DNA of 64,000 bases from an uncultured Hymenobacter sp. (GTDB lineage Bacteria > Bacteroidota > Bacteroidia > Cytophagales > Hymenobacteraceae). The notes beneath the pieces are model-generated. The model was not told the origin of the DNA and did no database searches. It saw only the letters and a list, made by a program, of their open reading frames with translations. Position 1 is the stretch's first letter. Every line of letters starts with the position of its first letter. Where the stretch lies: assembly GCA_913776615.1 (NCBI GenBank), contig CAJYPK010000015.1, forward strand, positions 268,401 through 332,400. Reading direction: 5' to 3'. A program made the position numbers and the translations under genes. Below, in pieces: positions 10,306-19,300 of this stretch.

Positions 10306-13300
10306 ATGAAATCAACCTTACGACTACTCAGCCTTATATTGGCTGGAGCGGCTTTTGGGCCGCCCGGCCGGGCGCTGGCCCAGACGCCAACGCTCGAGTT
10401 TACGACGGGCGCTGGCAACCCCACCGGTAACGGTCCTACGACAGCCAACCAGGTTATCACGTTTCAGAACAACACGGATAACCCGACTGGCGGCACCTTT
10501 GCGGCCTACACGCCAACTACGCAGGCCACGTTTGTACTGAGCAACTTCCAGTACACCCTGACTACTGCCCAAACGCCGACTACAACGCCGGTATTTTTTG
10601 GGGGTGGGTCTGCTCAGGCTCAGCAAACAGCGGCTTTTGCACTGTTTCCTAAAATGAATGCCATTGGTGCTCCTGCCAACGGCATGTACAGTTCGGTTGC
10701 CAGCACAGTGGGGACGGGTATCGATATTGCCGTCAATAATTCGACTGAAATATATATGTCGGCTGAGGCAATACCAGCAACAGTACCAGCCAACGCCCGC
10801 TACCGATATGCTGACCTGACTATCAATTTTAATCAGGCCGTTGTAAATCCCGTCATACAGCTTGCCGGTTTAGGGAGCAGTGGTTCGACTAACGGCGGAA
10901 ACTTTACAACCTCCATCGGTTTTACGACCGAGCTAGACTTGCTAACGACGGGCGTAACGCTCTCCCGTTTGAGCGGCTCGAACGAGCTTACGGTAAACGC
11001 TACCCAGATACTAAACAACGCGACTTCGCCCGGCGCGGCCTCTAACAGCGGGGCAGCCAGCGGCTCCGTCCTGGTTACGACGCCCTCCACGGGTATTACC
11101 TCGATTACGTTCCGGCTGTATCTGCGGCCAGCCGCAGCGGGTGGTACACTGCACAGCCCCGATGGCTCCACGCACTCCGGCGATGGCTGGACCGTGGGCG
11201 TATCCTCGCTAGCGGCCGCTCAGCCCATTTCGGGCTACGTATACGAGGATGTGAACTACGGCGGCGGCGCGGGTCGCCCCCGCTCGGCCAGCGGTACCGT
11301 AGGCCGGCCTAACGCCCGCGTGGAGCTCTACAACTCAGCAGGCACTTTTGTATCGGCGACTACTACCGATGCCAACGGCCTCTACACCTTCAATCCTGGC
11401 GCGGGTACCTACACGGTGCGCGTAGTCAACAGCTCGGTTACCAGCAGCCGCACGGGTGCGGTAGCGGGCCTGCTGCCAGTACAAACCTATAACGGCACGA
11501 CCACCGCCGTGGGCGGGGCTAACCCTGCTAAAGTAGACGCTGGCAACGGGGCCGCCGGCACCACCCTGGCCAGCCTTAACACGGCTACGACCATCGCCGA
11601 AAGCCAAGCCGTGGTAACTTCTGGCGTGGGCTCGGCCACCGCTACGGGCGCTGATTTCGGCTTCAACTTCGACGTGGTAGTGAATACCAACGATACGGGC
11701 CAGGGATCGCTACGCCAGTTCATCACCAACAGCAACGCACTGGGCGGCGAAGCTTCGTTGGCCCAGGCTGGCTCTAACGCCGCCGGTGCCCTGCCGACCG
11801 GTACGGAAACGAGCATCTTCATGATTCCCGACGGCGCTGCTCACCCCGGCTTGCTGGCTAGCGGCAATGGTGGTCCTGCTTCGCAACTCACCGGTGGAGT
11901 AGCCATTATCTCGCCGGCCTCGGTGCTGCCGACTATCACGAGTGCGAATACCAGCATCGACGCTACTACGCAGAGCAGCAACATCGGCGATACGAACGCC
12001 GGCACGCTGGGCGCCGGTGGCACGGTAGGTACTGCGGCCACGGCCCTCTCGACCGTAAACCGGCCCGAAGTGCAGTTGGTAGGCAATCGTAACTTCGATG
12101 GGGTAGTAGTAGGTGCTACCAACGCAGTCGTGCGTGGTCTGAGCCTCTACGGCTTCAACCATGATATTACTGTTAATACCGACATCACGCTTTTCTTGAT
12201 TGAGCGGAACGTGATTGGTACCTCGGCTACGAGCTTTACTGACCCCGGCGTAAACGTACGGACACTCAACGAGGGTGTACTCCTGAATGGGGCCGACAAT
12301 GGCATTGTTCGCAACAACCTTATTGGTTACAACGGCGGTATGGGCGTTTGGGTACTTGCCAACGGGGGCAACGGCTCAAACAACAACACGATATCAGGCA
12401 ACGAAATTCGGGGTAATGCTCAAGAAAGCAAGCCGGCTCCTGAAGGACTGGTGTTTGATGGTCTGGAATTGCAAGGCAACAGTACGGGCAACACCGTATC
12501 GGGCAACCTGATTACGGCCAACTATGGCCACGGCATCGACTCCTTCGGTAACGGCATCGGTGGCAACACCGTCACGGGCAATACCATCTCCAACAATGGT
12601 GTGGGTGTAGCGACCAACACGGGTGAGGAAGGTTCGGGCCTGCGCATATTCGGCGCTACCAACCAGACCATCATCTCCAACAACGTACTCTCGGGCAATA
12701 ACGGCTCGGGCGTATTGGTGACTGGCTCGGCCAATAACGTCACGATTTCACAAAATTCTACTTTCGGCAATACCCGCCTGGGCGTTGACCTCATCAGCGA
12801 AACCAACGCACCGGTATTTTACAACGGCAACACGGGCACTACGTCGAACGTGACAATCAACGACAGTGGCGATGGCGACACGGGCGGCAATGGATTGCTC
12901 AACTTTCCGGTCATCACCCGTGCTACGCTGACCAGTAACGGTCTGCTCGTGCAGGGCTTTGCCCGCCCCGGCTCAGCTATCGAGCTGTTTACCGCCGACA
13001 ATACGCCCAACAGCGTAGCAGCCAACGTGGGCTTCGGCCAAGGCCGCACCTATCTCGGTACCTTCACGGAAGGCAGTACTACCGGTACCAGCCCCGACAC
13101 TGACAACAGCACCGGCACCTATGGCCCAGGGAACATTAACGGTCTCAACCAGGGTACCGATAACACCAACGCCTTCTCGTTCCTAATTCCGCTGACTGGC
13201 AACTTCGCTGGCTTGGCGGCTGGCGCTACGCTTACCAGCACTGCTACTCTGAATAACTCTACCTCGGAGTTTTCGGGTAATGCCACGTTGGCCGCGCTCA

Positions 13301-16300
13301 CAGGCTACGTGTATGAGGACGTGAACTACGGCGGCGGCGCGGGCCGCCCCCGCTCGGCCAGCGGTGCCGTGGGTCGCCCCGGCGCTACCGTTGAACTCTA
13401 CAACGGCACCACCCTGGTGGGCACTACTACCACCGATGCCAACGGTCAGTACACCTTCGGCGCTACGCCCGGCACCTACACGGTACGCGTGGTCAACAGC
13501 ACGGTAACCAGCTCGCGCACGGGCTATGTGGCCGGCCTGCTTCCAGTGCAGACCTACAACGGCACCACCACCGCCGTGGGCGGCGCAAACCCCGCCTTCA
13601 CCGACGCGGCCGCCAACAGCGGCAACCAGTCGCTGACGGCCCTCACCACCGGCACCTCTACGCCCCAGAGCGTAGCCACTGTAACGACGACCAACGCGAG
13701 CACGACCGGCCCCGACTTCGGCTTCAACTTCGACGTAGTGGTGAACACCAACAATGCGGGCCAGGGCTCGCTACGCCAGTTCATCACCAACGCCAACGCC
13801 CTGGGTGGTGAAGCTAACCTGGCACAGGCCGGCTCTAACGCCGCTGGCGCTTTGCCAGCCGGCATCGAAACCAGCATCTTCATGATTCCGAACGGTACCG
13901 CCCGTCCCGGTCTGCTGGCCAGCGGTAACGGCGGCCCCGCTTCGCAACTCAACGCTAATGGGGTAGCAGTAATTACGCCCGCTACGATCCTGCCTTCGGT
14001 AACGGGCGCCAATACCAGCATTGATGGCTCGACACAAACTTTCAATATTGGTAATACCAATAACGTAACACTAGGCACTGGCGGCACGGTAGGTACTGGT
14101 GCTACTGCCCTGAGCACCGTCAACGGCCCCGAGGTGCAGCTGACTGGCAACACCAACATCAACTCGGGTCTGTATCTGACTAATACTGCTACTGGCACGC
14201 GCGTTACCGGCTTAGCTGTTTATGGCTTCGGTAATTCGGTCGATGCTGATGACGTAGCGAATATCGTGACACTGGCCAACAATACCGTCTTCACGGCCAA
14301 CGTGCTGGGCAGCACTGCTACCAGCTTCAGCCTGCCCACGGGCGGCAACGGTGGTCAAAACGTACGGGTGCAAGGTGGTACGGGTGCAAACTTTACCAAT
14401 AACTTGGTTGGTTTCGCGGGTGGCACGGGCATTTACACGGCCAACGGCGTTACCAATGTTACCATCACCAACAACGAATTTCGCAGCAATGCCAATGTAG
14501 GCAACTACCTAGATGGAGTAGACGCCCATGGTGCTTCCTTGACGGTAACGAACAACCTGTTTGCCGGCAACGCTGCGCAAGGCTTCGACAGCTTCAGCAG
14601 CGCCGGTTCGAACGTGGTAACGGGCAATACCTTTACTGGCAACGGCGTAGGCAATGCCGGCGGCGCACCCTCCGAAACGGCAGCCATCCGCATTTACGGC
14701 ACGGGCAACACGGTAAGCCAGAACGTTGTCAACGGCAACTACGGGGCTGGGGTGGCGGTAACTAACGGTGCTACGACCATCATTAGCCAAAACTCTATTT
14801 TTAACAACGGCACCATTACCTCGGCTAATGGTACAGCGGCTAGCGGAGAGATTGGCATCGACTTGCTGTCGGCTTCCGACAATGCGAACACGGGGACGGC
14901 CCCGTACGTGACCATCAACGACAACGGTGATACGGACACGGGTGGCAACGGCCTGCTCAACTTCCCGGTTATTACCTCGGCTACCATCTCCAATGGCAAC
15001 CTAGTCGTGCAGGGCTTTGCCCGCCCTGGCTCGGTTATCGAACTCTTCAACCCCGGTGCCACGGCCGACGCCTCTGGCTTTGGCGAAGGCCAGACCTACT
15101 TAGGCACCTTTACTGAAGGCAGCGCCGCTGATACCGACAATGGCACGGGTACCTACTCGGGCGCTATCAACGGCCTGAACCAGGGTACCGACAACACCAA
15201 CCGCTTCTCGTTCACCATCCCGCTCACGGGCAGCTTCGCCGCCTATGCTGCTGGCTCGCGACTGACTAGCACGGCCACGCTCAGCGGCGCGACTTCCGAA
15301 TTCTCGGGCAATGCCACTGTGACCAACGCCCTGACGGGCTACGTGTACGAGGACGTAAACTACGGCGGTGGCGCTGGTCGCCCCCGCTCGGCCAGCGGTA
15401 CCGTAGGCCGTTCGGGTGCCCGCGTTGAGCTTTACGACGCCAGCGGAAACTTTGTAACAGCTACGACTACCGACACCAACGGCCAGTATGCCTTCAACGT
15501 GCCCGCCGCCACCTATACGGTGCGCGTGGTCAACAGCACGGTGAGCAGTTCGCGCACGGGCTACGTCGCTGGCCTGCTACCGGTGCAGACATACAACGGT
15601 ACTACCACCGCCGTGGGCGGGATTAACCCAGCCAAGATTGATGCTGGCAATGGTGCCTCTGGCACCACGCTGGCCAGCTTGAATACGGCTACTACTATCG
15701 CCGAAAGTCAGGCTTCCTTTACGCTAAGCAGCGGCGCTTCGGCTGGTCCCGACTTCGGCTTCAACTTCGATGTGGTAGTGAACACCAACGACACAGGCCA
15801 GGGCTCGTTGCGTCAGTTCATCACCAATGCAAACGCTCTTGGCGGTGAGGCCAACCTAGCCCAGGCTGGCTCGAACAGTGCCGGTACCCTGCCAACTGGC
15901 ACGGAGACGAGCATCTTCATGATTCCCGATGGTGCAGCACACCCCGGGCTGCTAGCCAGCGGCAATGGTGGTCCTGCCTCACAGCTCAACGCTAGCGGGG
16001 TAGCCGCAATCACTCCCGCTACGGCACTACCCGCTATTACGGGTACACTCACCCGCATCGACGGCACGACGCAGAGCACCAACATCGGCAACACCAACGG
16101 TGGCAATACGGCTACGCTAGGCGTGGGTGGCACGGTAGGTACCGGGGCTACGGCGCTCTCGACCGTAAACCGTCCGGAAGTGCAGCTCATCGGCTCAACC
16201 GCCGTGGCCATTGGCCTCGACCTCAGTAATACGGCCACCAACTCGACCATTGCCGGCCTTGCTATCTACGGCTTCGGCAATGCGACCGACGACAACAACA

Positions 16301-19300
16301 ATGCTAACATCCGCGTGGCAGCTGATAATACGACCATCGCGGGCAACGTGGTGGGTAACAGCGCAACGAACTTCACTACCAACTCGCCGGTAGCGACCAA
16401 CGCCGACAACGTGCGTGTCGTTGGCGGCGCAGGTGTGCAGGTGACAGGTAACCTCATCGGCTTCGCCAATGGCAAGGGTGTTGCCATCAACCCTGGCGTC
16501 ACGGGTACGACTGTATCGGGCAACGAAATCCGCAGTAATGCCCAAACGGTAGCCTACCTGGACGGCGTGGATATTCAAGGCTCGAACGCGACGATAGCCA
16601 ACAACTTGCTTATCAACAATAGCGGGCAGGGTATCGACAGCTATGCCAGCGCCGGCGGCAATACTATTACCGGCAACACTGTTTCCGGTAACGGGGTCGG
16701 TAATAATGAGACGGCGGGCGTACGCATCTACGGTGCCAACAACACACTGCGGAACAACGTCGTGAATACCAACTACGGGACTGGCATTATGGTGGTATCT
16801 AGCGCCAGCAATACCACCATCAGCCAGAACAGCATCTTCGATAATGGTACCATTACGGGTACGGGCGGCATAGCCCCTACGGGTCAGGTTGGTATCGACC
16901 TACTCTCGACGGCTGACGATGAAACCAAGGGCACCAGCCCCTTCGTGACGCTCAACGACAACGGCGATGGTGACACGGGCGGCAACGGCCTGCTCAACTT
17001 CCCGGTACTGACGACGGCCAATGTGAGCGGCACTTCGCTCGTTGTGACCGGCTACGCCCGCCCCGGTTCGCTGGTTGAACTGTTTCTGGCTACGCCGCCA
17101 GCCACTGGCCCGGCTACCAGCCGCAGCTTCGGCCAAGGCTCCAGCTACCTGACCAGCCGCACCGAGGGTAACGCGACCGACGACAGCAACACGGGCACCG
17201 GCTCGTACAGCGGCCTCATCAACGGCGTGAACCAGGGTACGGATAACACCAACCTGTTCACCTTCACCATCCCGCTGAGCAGCCTCACCGCCGCCCAGCG
17301 CACGGCCCTGCTCAGCGGCAACGCCATCCTCACGAGCACGGCCACGCTGGCCAACAGCACCTCGGAATTCTCGGGCAACCTCGCCCTGCCCATCACCGAT
17401 GTGACCGTGGCCCTCACCGGTCCGCAGACGGTTAGCCCCGGCCAGCCCACGGGCACCTACACGGCCACCTTCACCAACGAAGGCCCGGTAACCGCCAGCA
17501 ACGTAACCCGCACCGTAACGCTGCCCAGCGGCGCTACCAACGTGGTACTCCCCGCTGGGGCCACGCTGTCGGGTAACGTCATCGACTTCGGTACGGTGGC
17601 CACCCTGGCCAGCGGTGCTAGCAACAGCTTCTCGTTCAGCTTCACGCCCGCTACCACGGCAACTGGTACGGTAGCCATCACGAGCAACATCTCAACCGCA
17701 ACCTCGCAGGGCAATAACAACGCCCCCGACGCTTCGACCATCAACGCGACGGTAGTTCCGGTTGCCGACGTATTCACGACCATCGCGGCCACTACTACCT
17801 CAGTAGCTGGTGGTACCCCGCGCACGGCTGGCACTCCGCCCACTTTCACGGTGACGTTCAACAATAATGGTCCCAACACGGCGGCCGGCGTAGTAGCGGC
17901 GGTGCAACTGCCCACGGGCCTCACCAACGTGGTAGCTACTAACGGTGGTACGTACAACAGCACGACGGGTATCGTATCGTACACTGGCCTGACTTCCATC
18001 GCCAGCGGCACGCCCACTACCTCGGTTATCACCTTCGACGCCCCGGCCGCTGGCCCGATTGCGGCTAGCGCCACCATCACCACCACGACCGCCGAAGCCA
18101 ACCAAACTGCCAACAACCAAGCCTCGGCTACGATGGCGGTGGTGCCGGCCTTCGACCTGCTCACCACTCTCACCGGCCCGGCCTCGGCTGTCGCCGGTGA
18201 TCTTGTGACCCTGAACGTGACCACGACCAACAACGGCCCCAGCCCGGCAGCCAACGCGGTGCAAACCGTGCAGATTGGCCAAGGTCTGAGCAACGTGTAC
18301 GTGAGCAATGGCGGCGTATACAACTCGGCCAGCACCACCCAGACTATCGTATCGAACGGCGTGAGCTACTCGGTACCGGCCGGCGCGGTAGTATTCCCGA
18401 CGCTCGCCAGCCTGGCCACCGGCCAGACGGTAGCCAACACCATCAGCTTCTCGATGCCCAACGCGACTGTTACGCCCACGGCTTCGGTAACGCCCAACAC
18501 GGCTTCGTCGGCCTCCACGGCTGGCGATACGAACACGGGTAACAACTCGGCCACCGCTAGCGTGACGGTACTGACCCCGCAAGCAGGTACGGCTAATGCG
18601 TACACGACCATCAGCACGTCGGCCGCTACTACCACGGTAGGCACCCCCGTCACGCTGACCGTAACCACCGGTAACAACGGCCCCAACGCCGCCACCGGCG
18701 TAACGCAGACCGTGCAGCTGATGCCGGGCTTCACCACCAGCACCATCCAGGTGAATGGTACGACGGGTACGCTCAGCGGCAACACCATCACCTTCGGCAC
18801 CGGCGGCCCGACGTACGACACCACCACTGGCCTCGTCGTATTCCCGACCCTGACCAACGGTGCCAACGGCAGCGCCAGCGGTACCAGCGTAACCAACACC
18901 ATCCGTCTGACGCCGTCGGCCGCTACCAGCACTACGGTAGCCACCACCGGCAACAACGGCCAGATCCTGGCAATGGCTGGGGTACGCACGACCAACACCG
19001 ACCCGGTAGCCGCCGACAACGTGGCTTCGGTAGGCGTGACGGTAGCTCCCTCGTCTGACCTGGCGACGACCATCACTGGCCCGGCTTCGGCCCAGGCTGG
19101 TCAGTCGGTAACGTACACGGCTTCGTTCGTCAACAACGGCCCGATGGCCGCCGCTGGCGTAATTGAAACTGCCCAGTTGCCCACCGGCCTGAGCGCGGTT
19201 ACCATCACCGATGCCAACGGCAACGCCGTGAGCGGTGCCGCTTACAACGCGACTACGGGCCTGGTCACCTTCCCGACCCTGACCAGCGACGCCAGCGGCG

